NCBI GenBank assembly: GCA_902767775.1
Contig: CACXIP010000029.1
Location: forward strand, 1 to 41,009
DNA: 41,009 nt
Direction: 5' to 3'
Origin: an uncultured Prevotellaceae bacterium
Lineage (GTDB): Bacteria > Bacteroidota > Bacteroidia > Bacteroidales > Bacteroidaceae
Part shown: one piece after another, positions 9,073 through 16,504 of the stretch
Numbering within the stretch: the stretch's first letter is position 1
How the letters are laid out: the number at the start of each line of letters is the position of its first letter
Notes under the pieces: generated by a model
Told to the model about the DNA's origin: nothing
The model's database searches: none
The model's input: only the letters and a program-made list of their open reading frames with translations
Translations under genes and position numbers: made by a program

Positions 9073-9252
9073 GTCCCAGGCCCCTATCCGTCCGTCAAAG
9101 TCACCAAGACAACTGGCTCCCCGGAGGGTGAGCCTGCCGTTTATAAGTATGAGGTGAACTTCACGGCCAGAAAGTCTCTCGTCCCATGCTTTGTGCAGAC
9201 TCCTCATAAAATTGATTGGGCCAAGTCAGAAGATATCCTTTTGTCCACATAA
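9073..9252 (+). pseudogene. C-terminal remnant of an unknown gene
   Basis: One frame is open for about 60 codons with protein-like composition (YPSVKVTKTTGSPEGE, then VYKYEVNFTARK and KIDWAKSEDILLST) and ends at TAA 9250-9252, right before a second terminator. No start codon fits near the beginning, and the frame runs straight out of the preceding terminator. It looks like the tail of a lost gene. The family is not recognised. Confidence 0.5.
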
Positions 9253-9255
9253 TGA

Positions 9256-9283
9256 AAAAGCCGCCTAGAATTGGGCGGCTTTT
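9256..9283 (+). terminator. Rho-independent terminator of the lost gene
   Basis: A 10-bp stem AAAAGCCGCC/GGCGGCTTTT (9256-9265 and 9274-9283) with an 8-nt loop. It sits a few nt after the stop of the remnant gene. Confidence 0.8.
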
Positions 9284-9384
9284 ATTTAGGCAATAACATA
9301 GAAGTTGACCTATAGGTATAAAAACAACCCATAAAAGCTGGGCTTTTGGTAAATTTGCGATATAATTTAGAAACGCACAGTATT

Positions 9385-10067
9385 ATGATAGATTTCAGCA
9401 AGTTCAACAGCATCATCTCCATTATGTCATACTTCACTTCCAATGAGGTATGCGAGCAAGCCATCATTGATTCACGGTGGGCAGACGGCGACGTCATATG
9501 CCCATACTGCGGCGGCCATCACTGCGTCACACGCAAGGACGGCAAGTTCCGTTGCAAGCAATGTGGAAAGAATTTCTCATGCCTTGTCGGCACAATCTTT
9601 GAGAACACCAAGTTGCCGCTTATCAAGTGGTTCCTGGCCATGAACTTCATCTCCTCCCACAAGAAGGGCATCAGCTCATACCAGCTGGCCAGGAACATTG
9701 AGGTGACCCAGGCCACCGCCTGGTATATGCTCCAGAAGATTCGCCTCCTCTACCCCCAGACTGACGCAGATGCGTTTGAGGGCACAGTGGAGTGTGACGA
9801 GGTGTACATCGGAGGTAAGGAGAAATGGAAGCCGACGGTGACGTGTTCACCAACAGCATTGAGGGTTTCTGGAGTCACTTCAGAAGGATGATTGTCGGTT
9901 GTTACCACGATGTGTCAGACGAGCATTTGCAGTCGTACATTGACGAGGCCGTGTTCCGTTGGAACACAAGAAAGATGAGCGAATCGGAGAGATTCGCCCA
10001 TATGTTTGAGAAGTCAATAGGATTGATTGTCACATGGGATGAATTGAAATTGTGTGTGGTTGCTTAA
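9385..10067 (+). mobile_element. IS1595-family (ISXO2-like) transposase, internally deleted
   Basis: The N-terminal part (start MIDFSKFN at 9385) has the IS1595 zinc ribbon (CPYCGG and CKQCGKNF), the helical region WFLAMNFISSHKKGISSYQL and the first catalytic Asp in VECDEVYIGG. The frame is then lost near 9827. In another frame the C-terminal part resumes with VFTNSIEGFWSHFRR, which carries the catalytic Glu/Asn region, and runs to 10067. The middle of the catalytic domain, about 100 residues including the second catalytic Asp, is missing, so the transposase must be inactive. A TAAATTTG box (9350-9357) precedes it. I see no matching inverted repeat at the right end. The stop overlaps the end of the convergent gene 10064-10336 by 4 nt. 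Confidence 0.85.
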
Positions 10068-10336
10068 TCCCAAGCCATATGTTCCTCCAGCTCGTGTGCG
10101 GTTTCTGATAGCTGATTCGACAAGTCTGACAACCTATCCATCAGCTGCTGCGTATATTCGTCAGAAATGGAGTCTTTCATTTTGGAAAATCCGCAGAAGT
10201 TATTGATATCATTTGTCACATCTTGTATCTTCTCATAGAGCTGTTCATATTCAACATTTTCTCTCAACACCATTGATACAGACCTTCTCACAATCCTGTG
10301 AAGGTCTGATTCTGTAAGTCGTACACTTCTTTTCAT
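10064..10336 (-). CDS. Small hypothetical protein with N-terminal RLTESDLHRIV motif
   Basis: A 90-residue, highly charged, mainly helical protein. The N-terminus (KRSVRLTESDLHRIVRRSV) matches a short motif often seen at the start of small proteins in Bacteroidetes and phage genomes; the rest looks like a coiled coil (about 30-85). There is no signal peptide. Function unknown. It diverges from the 10443 gene, whose product carries a related stretch (KIITESINDYLNE), so the two may be functionally linked. Confidence 0.65.
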   Translation of the reverse strand: MKRSVRLTESDLHRIVRRSVSMVLRENVEYEQLYEKIQDVTNDINNFCGFSKMKDSISDEYTQQLMDRLSDLSNQLSETAHELEEHMAWD

Positions 10337-10374
10337 TGCTCAATGTGTATTTTCTAAATAAATATCTCGATGAG

Positions 10375-10406
10375 TTTGTTTTTCTCAAATGACATCTGTA
10401 ACTTCG
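10375..10406 (+). promoter_or_regulatory. Candidate Bacteroidetes promoter for the 10443 gene
   Basis: TTTG (10375-10378), 20 nt, then TAACTTCG (10399-10406), one mismatch from TAnnTTTG. It ends 36 nt before the ATG. Confidence 0.45.
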
Positions 10407-10442
10407 CAGCAAAATTGATATTTATATGAAAACAAAAATGAT

Positions 10443-10856
10443 ATGGACAAAATAGACAAGATAATAACAGAGTCTATAAACGACTATCTTAACGAAGATA
10501 TTGGAATGCATCGTGAGCCATTAATGGAAATGGCTAAACTGAATATGAAAGATGGTGGCACATCTTTGTTTCCATCTAATGCATACGACATCATAGTACA
10601 AGGTGATAATTCACCACATAAGCCCCCTCATATTCACGTAATAAGTAAGCAAGAAGGGTACAACATAAGAGTTTTAATCGAAAGTGGAGAGTTATGGAAA
10701 GTAGAAAACTATGGTAGACGTGGAAAAAGAGACACATTCCAAGATGTAATAGCAAATATTAAGAAATGGCTCTCATTACCATCAAATATACCAATGGCAA
10801 AGGGTGATACTAATCGAGTATTTGCAATGGGTTTGTGGGAGTTAAACAATCCATAA
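10443..10856 (+). CDS. Hypothetical protein with a DUF4160-like PPHIHV core
   Basis: The 137-residue product has an N-terminal helical part (KIITESINDYLNE) and a core (about 48-110) with HKPPHIHVISKQEGYNIRVL, resembling the PPHxHV-(x)n-xRI pattern of DUF4160 proteins, small proteins often found in toxin-antitoxin-like pairs. The family match is by eye and only partial. It has its own promoter and a strong terminator, so it is probably monocistronic. It lies between an inactivated insertion sequence and a prophage remnant. Confidence 0.6.
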   Translation: MDKIDKIITESINDYLNEDIGMHREPLMEMAKLNMKDGGTSLFPSNAYDIIVQGDNSPHKPPHIHVISKQEGYNIRVLIESGELWKVENYGRRGKRDTFQDVIANIKKWLSLPSNIPMAKGDTNRVFAMGLWELNNP

Positions 10857-10861
10857 AAAGC

Positions 10862-10896
10862 AAAGATGAGCAACTTAGTTGGGCTGCTCATCTTTT
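10862..10896 (+). terminator. Rho-independent terminator after the 10443 gene
   Basis: An 11-bp stem AAAGATGAGCA/TGCTCATCTTT (10862-10872 and 10885-10895) with a 12-nt loop and short T run, starting 5 nt after the stop. Confidence 0.75.
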
Positions 10897-10932
10897 CGGT
10901 ATTTGGGTCAACTTCTATGTTATTGCCTTTAT

Positions 10933-11523
10933 TTAAAGGTCATCTAAAGCATCTAGAATAATATCGGGGTTGTTGATTTTATCGTGATAATAGAGCCCGA
11001 CGTTCCCATGTAAGTCTCCTGGCACAATGATTAGATAAATATCACCTTTATCAGTTTCAAATAATGAAGAGTATTTGCATCTATTTGTTAGGAATGCTGC
11101 CATCTTTGCGGATTCATTTAGCGATGGGTCATCCTTTTTATAGTCGTAAAAATACTCATCCACTTTTGATGGTTCACCATATTTTATAGTTAACATCCTT
11201 TTAAGAATGTTGTATTGATTTTCAAGTAAGTCCCATGAGTATAGAGCTTCAAATATGGCAGTAACTTCACTTGTCATATTGGTTTTTAAGTTGGAGCTTA
11301 TTATTATACTGCATTTATCATAGCTCGCAAAATTCCCTTCCAGGCTAACTTTCCCATTTATTTTCCCTATTTCTCGGAATCCTTTTTTCTTCAGCTTTTT
11401 ACAAAAGGATGAAACTGTTCCATCAATAGGAATCCCCTTGAACAGCAGATGACCTGACTCTTCTTGCCCATAGCAGAATAACGCAGTCATCAGAAACAAA
11501 ATGGTCAGAAGTCGTTTTTTCAT
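10933..11523 (-). CDS. Secreted hypothetical protein
   Basis: The start at MKKRLLTILFLMTALFCYG gives a normal signal peptide cleaved before QEESG; an upstream in-frame ATG at 11583 would lie inside the promoter and is rejected. The mature part (about 175 residues) starts with LLFKGIPIDGTVSSFCKKLKKKGF, an opening seen in a group of uncharacterised Bacteroidetes exported proteins. Function unknown. Monocistronic, with a promoter just upstream. Confidence 0.75.
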   Translation of the reverse strand: MKKRLLTILFLMTALFCYGQEESGHLLFKGIPIDGTVSSFCKKLKKKGFREIGKINGKVSLEGNFASYDKCSIIISSNLKTNMTSEVTAIFEALYSWDLLENQYNILKRMLTIKYGEPSKVDEYFYDYKKDDPSLNESAKMAAFLTNRCKYSSLFETDKGDIYLIIVPGDLHGNVGLYYHDKINNPDIILDALDDL

Positions 11524-11553
11524 CTTGATGTGGTTTGATAGGTAACGCTGCTG

Positions 11554-11583
11554 CAAAGTTAACAATTTCCAGACATCTTGCAA
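11554..11583 (-). promoter_or_regulatory. Bacteroidetes-type promoter of the 10933-11523 gene
   Basis: On the minus strand TTG (11583-11581), 19 nt, then TAACTTTG (11561-11554), a full -7 match. It ends about 30 nt before the chosen start codon. Confidence 0.65.
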
Positions 11584-11646
11584 GGCCTAAGCGTCTTTTA
11601 TTCAGTTTTTTTGCTCAATTACCTTTGTGTCACACCAAGCATCAGT

Positions 11647-11997
11647 ATGCTGGAGAAATCGCAACTCACCTCGGAACCGCAGGGGGAATACCCGTCGCAG
11701 ACGCAACTCAACAAGTTGGTGGCGGTGCATCCGGGGGTGGGGGAGGACGCTACCGAGGCGACCAGCTTCCTCAACAACGATGACAACGTGTTCATCGCAC
11801 AGGATATGGAGGGGAAGTACAGAGTCATCGGCTCTGAGAAATGGATGAACAAGACAACGGCCAGCCAAGACCTCGGATAGGGTGCCACCGGCACGGCAAG
11901 CACCACGATCAACGTGGAGGCTACAGACGAGATGGCGGCTCCCTTCTATAGCGGCACCATCGAAACGGACGATGGCACCATCAACAGCCAGGCTTAA
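11647..11997 (+). pseudogene. Phage-like protein with an in-frame TAG
   Basis: One frame from ATG 11647 (MLEKSQLTSEPQGEYPS) to TAA 11995 is interrupted by TAG at 11878-11880. Protein-like sequence continues on both sides: before it FIAQDMEGKYRVIGSEKWM, after it GATGTASTTINVEATDEM. The composition is that of a soluble acidic protein. I do not recognise the family; its place at the head of phage-like genes suggests a small phage protein. Confidence 0.6.
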
Positions 11998-12011
11998 TTT
12001 CTGCATAAACC

Positions 12012-12148
12012 ATGGAGGAGCGCGCACCCCTTGACCTCGGTGATGTCGTCAACGAAATCACCGTGCCGGATTTGGGGGGGCGCTTGCTGATTTATCTCTC
12101 GCGAGAAAGAAGAAGGAGAAAGAGGACCTCTTCGCTGAACATAAGTGA
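12012..12148 (+). pseudogene. Short phage-like ORF, frameshifted at a G7 run
   Basis: It starts MEERAPLDLGDVVNEITVPD at 12012. At a run of seven G (12074-12080) the sensible frame changes: beyond it the other frame reads ALADLSLARKKKEKEDLF and stops at TGA 12146-12148. Eight G would give one 45-residue protein. The lesion is a mutation, a sequencing error in a homopolymer, or slippage. The family is unknown. Confidence 0.5.
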
Positions 12149-12177
12149 AAGGCGTGGGATAAGTCCGTCGAGGCAAG

Positions 12178-12661
12178 ATGCGACTTTTCAAGGAAAATCA
12201 GCATCACACGACGCTCTTCCATCTTCTTCATCTCGCTGTGGCAGAAATCTCTCTTCGGACGTACCCTCACTGACATCAAAGGGGATGACTCCATGGTTGG
12301 CTTCTTCGCGGAGCAGCTGGCACCGCTCATTCAGGATATCCTGGGGGAGGAACTGTCCAAAGGCAATTGGTGTATCATCACCACACCAAAACGTTGGCAC
12401 ACCACCAAGAACTTCGCAACGAGAATCTCTGAACTGCTCGCATCGCTCCTGTGCATCCCCTTTTACGAAGATGTCTGCTCGTGCCACACAAAACAACGTA
12501 TGAACGCTGTTTTTACCGTCAATGTCGTTCCCAATGAGCAGAACATCATTTGCTTCGATGATTTCGTGACAACAGGCCAGACTCTCCACTCCATGAAGGT
12601 TGCACTTGAGCCGCATCACAAAAACATCCTCTTCCTCGCAGAAATCAACAATAAACTATAA
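12178..12661 (+). pseudogene. Phosphoribosyltransferase-like gene with a frameshift
   Basis: The gene begins at ATG 12178 (MRLFKENQHHTTLFHLLHLA), runs to a stop at 12271-12273, and continues one frame over with DIKGDDSMVGFFAEQLAPL to 12661. The C-terminal half contains the phosphoribosyltransferase PRPP loop (IICFDDFVTTGQTL), so the intact protein of about 160 residues would bind PRPP. A single extra base near 12265-12270 explains the break. A ComF-like fold is likely; the substrate is unknown. It converges with the DarT-like gene. Confidence 0.65.
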
Positions 12662-12662
12662 G

Positions 12663-12694
12663 ATATTATTTTCGCTTTGCCAAAAAAATAATAT
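12663..12694. terminator. A/T-only hairpin between convergent genes
   Basis: A perfect 10-bp stem ATATTATTTT/AAAATAATAT (12663-12672 and 12685-12694) lies exactly between the end of the phosphoribosyltransferase pseudogene and the end of the DarT-like gene. It could terminate transcription from both sides, although the stem has no G-C pairs. Confidence 0.45.
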
Positions 12695-12695
12695 A

Positions 12696-13868
12696 TTATT
12701 CTATGACTTTATTATGTATTTTGACTAAACGTTCTGATTCAGGTATGTTGATTATATATTTTAAAGGGATAAATGTTCTTACCAGTATTTCCGCTTGATT
12801 TTTTCTATATTTTTCTCTATATTTTTCATCGTAGTCATACAATGAACTTTTATCGTATGAACCAAATATTTTACAATCTATAAGATTCAAAGTAGATGCA
12901 TCTCCACCTATGATTGTAGTGTTATTTGTCGCATTTTCAGTAGAGAAAAGTGTGCTTTTGAGTAAAAAGACAGCAGGATGAATTTTCAGCATAATAATAT
13001 AACCGGGAGGTGTCATACAGGCAGCTTCCATTTCCTTTTTTATACACATAGGATGTAAAATGTGAAAACACAAATGCACATAATCTTCCAACCCTTTTCT
13101 AGAATCTAATTTTCTACTTAATCTGTTACCTCCTGGATTCTTAATATGAATACCTTTTTTACTGCAGGAATACCAAGAATACAATCCTCCATTTTTGATA
13201 ATAGAAGCCAGATTCTTACTGTCTGTAAAATGATAGACACAATTAATATTGTTTTTCTTCAGATAATCAAGAATTGCTTGATAATCAGCTTTTTTATATT
13301 TTAAATTGAATTTTTCTTCTTCTTCAATTTGCATTTGTTTATATTTTTCCTCGGAAATAAGAGCTAGTTCATGCAAATAATCAAAATTTAAATTTTTAAT
13401 ACACCAGTATATGGAGTCTTTATCTTTCTCAGAAAGGCTTACGGTAGGATCTCCAACTGACATGACATAATAATAAATGGCTTCTTTATATTTGTCACAT
13501 ATTTGTTTTACATAATTGTAATCTTTATCCCATTGGATAAGTTGTTCTTTAGGAAACTTTTTAACAAAATCACAAGTTGATAATGATAATTTCTTTATGT
13601 TCGCTATATCAATATGACTTTCTTCTAACAATTCTTTATTATTTATAGTATGAAATAGAAATTTTTGTCTCTCTTTAAAAGGAGCATTACTTTGAATGAT
13701 CACTAATTTCACACCTCTTGGATATAATGAGTATAGTTTTAAAACCTTATGTGTCTTGAAATATATATATGCAGAATATAAATAAACGATAATCACTGTA
13801 ATACCAAAAGGTATTAAAAGTATAATTGAAAAAAGTGAAAAAAGTGATTTTATAAATTCTAAAAACAT
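12696..13868 (-). CDS. Membrane-anchored DarT-like (DUF4433) ADP-ribosyltransferase
   Basis: DarT enzymes use NAD+ to ADP-ribosylate DNA, usually as toxins countered by the DarG macrodomain protein. The 390-residue product has an N-terminal hydrophobic segment (about 9-36), a charged helical middle (about 50-195) and a C-terminal domain with DarT landmarks in order: YHFTD with His 213, Arg 249 and Arg 252 in a GGNRLSRKL stretch, then DYVHLCFHILHPM, then a FSTENATNNTT turn, then NQAEILV with Glu 360 as the expected catalytic Glu. Classical DarT is about 200 residues and soluble, so the anchor and middle region are additions. No macrodomain gene adjoins it; flanking genes are phage-like and in the other direction. 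The gene is much more A/T-rich than its neighbours, suggesting a cargo gene. Family call is by motif, not search. Confidence 0.7.
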   Translation of the reverse strand: MFLEFIKSLFSLFSIILLIPFGITVIIVYLYSAYIYFKTHKVLKLYSLYPRGVKLVIIQSNAPFKERQKFLFHTINNKELLEESHIDIANIKKLSLSTCDFVKKFPKEQLIQWDKDYNYVKQICDKYKEAIYYYVMSVGDPTVSLSEKDKDSIYWCIKNLNFDYLHELALISEEKYKQMQIEEEEKFNLKYKKADYQAILDYLKKNNINCVYHFTDSKNLASIIKNGGLYSWYSCSKKGIHIKNPGGNRLSRKLDSRKGLEDYVHLCFHILHPMCIKKEMEAACMTPPGYIIMLKIHPAVFLLKSTLFSTENATNNTTIIGGDASTLNLIDCKIFGSYDKSSLYDYDEKYREKYRKNQAEILVRTFIPLKYIINIPESERLVKIHNKVIE

Positions 13869-13961
13869 ATCTGCAATTTTTTATTGTACTCCCTTTTTAT
13901 GATGAATATGTATCATCTGCGTGAAGTTAGTAGTTAAACATAATTGTTGTCTTTCAAAATG

Positions 13962-13991
13962 CAAATATAGTACTTTACTTTTGTTTTCAAA
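13962..13991 (-). promoter_or_regulatory. Candidate promoter of the DarT-like gene
   Basis: On the minus strand TTTG (13991-13988), 18 nt, TATATTTG (13969-13962). It leaves a leader of about 85 nt. An overlapping plus-strand TACTTTTG (13976-13983) faces the 14003 gene, so the two genes may be fired divergently from one short region. Confidence 0.5.
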
Positions 13992-14002
13992 TACAATTAT
14001 AT

Positions 14003-14650
14003 ATGAAACTTGACCAAAAATTTACCGAAAAACTCCAAACCTGGCTCAACACACCCGACGACGAGAAGGACTACGCCGAAGGCGCTATGATGCTCCTTCA
14101 GCTGACAGGCAACCAAATCATGTATCGCAATATCTCTTTCAACCCTAAGGGAAAGGCGGAGTTCATCATCGGGAAACTTCAGCAGTACCTGAAGTTTCGC
14201 CTCGCTGAACTGACGCATGAACAGGTGAAGCAGATGCAGAAAAAGGTGGATGAAATCGCCAAAGTCACCATCAAGACAGATGGCGACTTCGCCGATTTCA
14301 AAGCCGGGAAGCGAGCCGACCATGACAAGCTCCCCGAAGAAATACAAGCCCTCTATGTGGAGAATCTCGACATTATCCACAAGATGAGGGAACTGCATCT
14401 GCAGCTGCGAAAACTCTCAACGGCCAACACCACATGTCCCGACAGTGAGCGATACCCGTTCCTGAAAGAATTGATATCCCTCGACAAGCGCCTACATGAG
14501 AACTGGGACACATACGACCACTATGTGTGTCCCGCAAATAACAACACTGCCGCTGACCCTAAGAACGCCTCTCAATCCGATACCGTTCGCAGCGATTCTG
14601 TCGCTGCCAAAACCAAGGGCGCTGCCAAATCTAAACCCAGGAAGAGGTGA
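14003..14650 (+). CDS. Phage-like hypothetical protein
   Basis: A 215-residue soluble, mostly helical protein. The central part (DYAEGAMMLLQLTGNQIMYR, then QQYLKFRLAELTHEQVKQ) looks like a long coiled coil; the tail (about 178-215) is a low-complexity, basic and Ser/Ala-rich extension. I do not recognise a catalytic motif. Its TGA overlaps the next gene's GTG (GTGA), so the two are probably translationally coupled. It appears intact among broken prophage genes. A TAnnTTTG box lies at 13976-13983, 19 nt upstream of the ATG. Confidence 0.65.
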   Translation: MKLDQKFTEKLQTWLNTPDDEKDYAEGAMMLLQLTGNQIMYRNISFNPKGKAEFIIGKLQQYLKFRLAELTHEQVKQMQKKVDEIAKVTIKTDGDFADFKAGKRADHDKLPEEIQALYVENLDIIHKMRELHLQLRKLSTANTTCPDSERYPFLKELISLDKRLHENWDTYDHYVCPANNNTAADPKNASQSDTVRSDSVAAKTKGAAKSKPRKR

Positions 14651-15060
14651 AGCGAAGCGCACAAATCTCTGACTTCTTGCGCCCACTGTGCGATGTGCCA
14701 TCGCAGGCTTACCTCTCTAACGCACTGCAAGTGGCGGATGTCCTCGAGTGGATACTGGAGCAGGTCGGCACCGCCAAAGTATGGCAAACCTCCTTCTCCA
14801 TCTCGGAGGAGTTCCTCCGGCGACTGTTTTTCATAGAAAAAACAGGGCGAGTCAGTGAGTTCAACCTTGTACTGGACCACAAGGCTACGAACAAGACGCT
14901 GAAACTATGGGTGTTCATCACACAAGTCGTTCAGCGGACTTTCCTCGCGGACAACCACTCGAAGGTGCTGCTCGTTGAGGCGGAGTCGGGTGAAACCGTC
15001 TCCGTCATAACATCCCAAAACTTGACTCGTGGCAACAGACTGCATGTACCATATTTTTAG
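14647..15060 (+). pseudogene. PLD-like phage protein, truncated at the C-terminus
   Basis: It starts at GTG 14647, overlapping the preceding stop. The 137-residue product contains VLDHKATNKTLKLWVFITQV and NHSKVLLVEAESGE, the latter an HxK motif like one half of a phospholipase D active site, followed by TSQNLTRGNR. At that point the sequence changes to LHVPYF and stops. In phospholipase D-like proteins more sequence would be expected after the SQNLTRGN region, so I read this as a 3' truncation, marking the right limit of the prophage remnant. Confidence 0.6.
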
Positions 15061-15072
15061 AGAATGTGGTGC

Positions 15073-16107
15073 CTACTCCTGATTCTCGTTTAGCACGGTG
15101 TTGAAGATGGCTTGAAAATCCTTGGCGGCACGTTTGTCGTAGAAACCGTCGTCGGTTTCCTCCGAATTGCTCTTTGTCTCGATGCACTTGCCGTTCTCGT
15201 CGTAGTAATAGCGCCATTCATATTCGCTGCCTTCTTCTCTACCGCGGGTGTAGGAGAAGATGAGGCTCTCGCCTTGGGGGTCAAAGAGATATTCATCGTA
15301 GCCGTCAAACGACATGGAGGAGGAATGCTTGCTGATGAAGTAGCAGGCGGTGTCGAAATACATGTTGATTTCTATCGTCCTCGGTGGCTGGTCATCACCT
15401 AGGTCGTGAATGGTGATGTGTAGGTCATTGGGCATCTCCGCCTTCTCGTTCTTGGCTATCTTGTCCTTAGCCTGGGCGTAGATGGAACGAATCTGTGCTA
15501 TACGCTTCGCTTTCGGCGTGGTAGGCTTCGCATTCTTATTAGTGTCAAGGGGAGTGAAATAGCCGTTGTAGGTGGCCATGTTGAAGAGCTTGAGGTAATA
15601 TTCCGCATTCTCTTTCTCGCTGCCACTGTCGGTCCAGCTGTTGTCGGTGTTGTGCTTCTCTTCGATGCACTTTCCCTTGGTGTCGTAGTAGTAACGTGAC
15701 TCTACTACAAAACCGCCGTCGGTTTCTCCCTTCATATAGCAGAACATCACCTGTTGGTTCTGGGGGTTGAGAAGTATCTCACGGTATCTGGTGTGTCCAT
15801 GGCACGTCCAGTTCTCTATGATAAAATAGGGATGTTTTACTTCTACTCCCTCAGGGTAGGTCTCGTCGAAGTAGTAGTTGATTGACTCCTCGTTATAGAG
15901 TGGTATGTCTTCGTCCTCCAATTGGTTGAATACGATGCTCATGTCCTTGGGTGACTTTCCGCCCTTTCCGTTCTGCTCTATCTTTTTCTTCGCCTGTGAG
16001 TAAGCTGCGCGAATCTCCTTGATACGAGCGTCTTTCCCGTTTTGTGCCACAGCAGTTGTCACGATGAGCAGGGTTGTCAGTAATGCTATAAGTTTGTTCA
16101 TAATCAT
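15073..16107 (-). CDS. Secreted protein with two copies of an unknown domain
   Basis: The 344-residue exported protein has a signal peptide (MNKLIALLTTLLIVTTAVAQ; the initiator could be the Met at 16101). Two similar halves follow: residues about 28-155 and about 205-330 share IR..Y.QAK.KI, a YFD element, a LxPQ(N/G) element, F.Y..G...G and RYYYD..GKCIE. This is an internal duplication. No catalytic residues or known family are recognised. A full promoter lies just upstream. The gene stops 12 nt after the prophage remnant ends and is convergent with it. Confidence 0.75.
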   Translation of the reverse strand: MIMNKLIALLTTLLIVTTAVAQNGKDARIKEIRAAYSQAKKKIEQNGKGGKSPKDMSIVFNQLEDEDIPLYNEESINYYFDETYPEGVEVKHPYFIIENWTCHGHTRYREILLNPQNQQVMFCYMKGETDGGFVVESRYYYDTKGKCIEEKHNTDNSWTDSGSEKENAEYYLKLFNMATYNGYFTPLDTNKNAKPTTPKAKRIAQIRSIYAQAKDKIAKNEKAEMPNDLHITIHDLGDDQPPRTIEINMYFDTACYFISKHSSSMSFDGYDEYLFDPQGESLIFSYTRGREEGSEYEWRYYYDENGKCIETKSNSEETDDGFYDKRAAKDFQAIFNTVLNENQE

Positions 16108-16125
16108 TTAGGAATGGTTGGTGTG

Positions 16126-16157
16126 CAAATATATGAAAAAGCAGACATCCTTCCAAA
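16126..16157 (-). promoter_or_regulatory. Bacteroidetes-type promoter of the duplicated-domain gene
   Basis: On the minus strand TTTG (16157-16154), 20 nt, TATATTTG (16133-16126): an exact consensus match, about 18-25 nt before the start codon. Confidence 0.8.
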
Positions 16158-16396
16158 TAAGGTGAAGTAATTTTTGAATAATTTGCAACTTAATTTGCGA
16201 CAATTCATGTTTTTCTTTTAACATTAATTGCCATATAATTATACATAAATGATGTCTACACTTCATTGATGTTTCCTTTATTTCTTAAAATATAGAATAT
16301 ATGTTACTTAATTGTTTTGTGAATTTTCGTGACATTTCGTGGTTGAATTGATATTTGAGCATTTTGTGGTTGAGGAATAAACGCTGTAGCTTCCTA
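16158..16396. other. A/T-rich intergenic stretch without a gene
   Basis: No coding sequence is seen. The stretch holds degraded words (TTCGTGACATTTCGTGGTTG and CAATTCATG) of the same kind as at 5925-5985. Confidence 0.6.
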
Positions 16397-16429
16397 TAAA
16401 AAGAAATCATCGCCGCGGGGCGGCGATGA
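16397..16429 (-). terminator. Rho-independent terminator of the small peptide gene
   Basis: On the minus strand the 9-bp stem TCATCGCCG/CGGCGATGA (16407-16429, 5-nt loop) is followed by ATTTCTTTTT. It lies about 75 nt after the stop of the 44-residue ORF and reads in its direction. Confidence 0.8.
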
Positions 16430-16504
16430 AAATCTAAAATCCTTGAACCTGTAGACTGTTGTCATGTGGTTGTTGGCATGTCGTTTATTCTCCTATTGGT
16501 CGCT

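Larger units (their letters stand above)
11590..15060. mobile_element. Decayed prophage remnant, possibly Mu-like
   Basis: A run of plus-strand genes with even GC content and phage-like character (unknown protein, short protein, phosphoribosyltransferase, helical protein, PLD-like protein), nearly all broken by frameshifts, stops or truncation. An A/T-rich minus-strand DarT-like gene splits the run. Neither integrase nor structural genes remain. The Mu-like assignment is inference from remembered gene company in Bacteroides Mu-like phages; the decay itself is visible in the sequence. Ends are not defined. Confidence 0.5.

Noticed and set aside
12074-12080. Programmed frameshift as in phage tail chaperone genes
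   Set aside because: Both products would be very short, no tail genes are near, and the neighbouring genes carry unprogrammed lesions.
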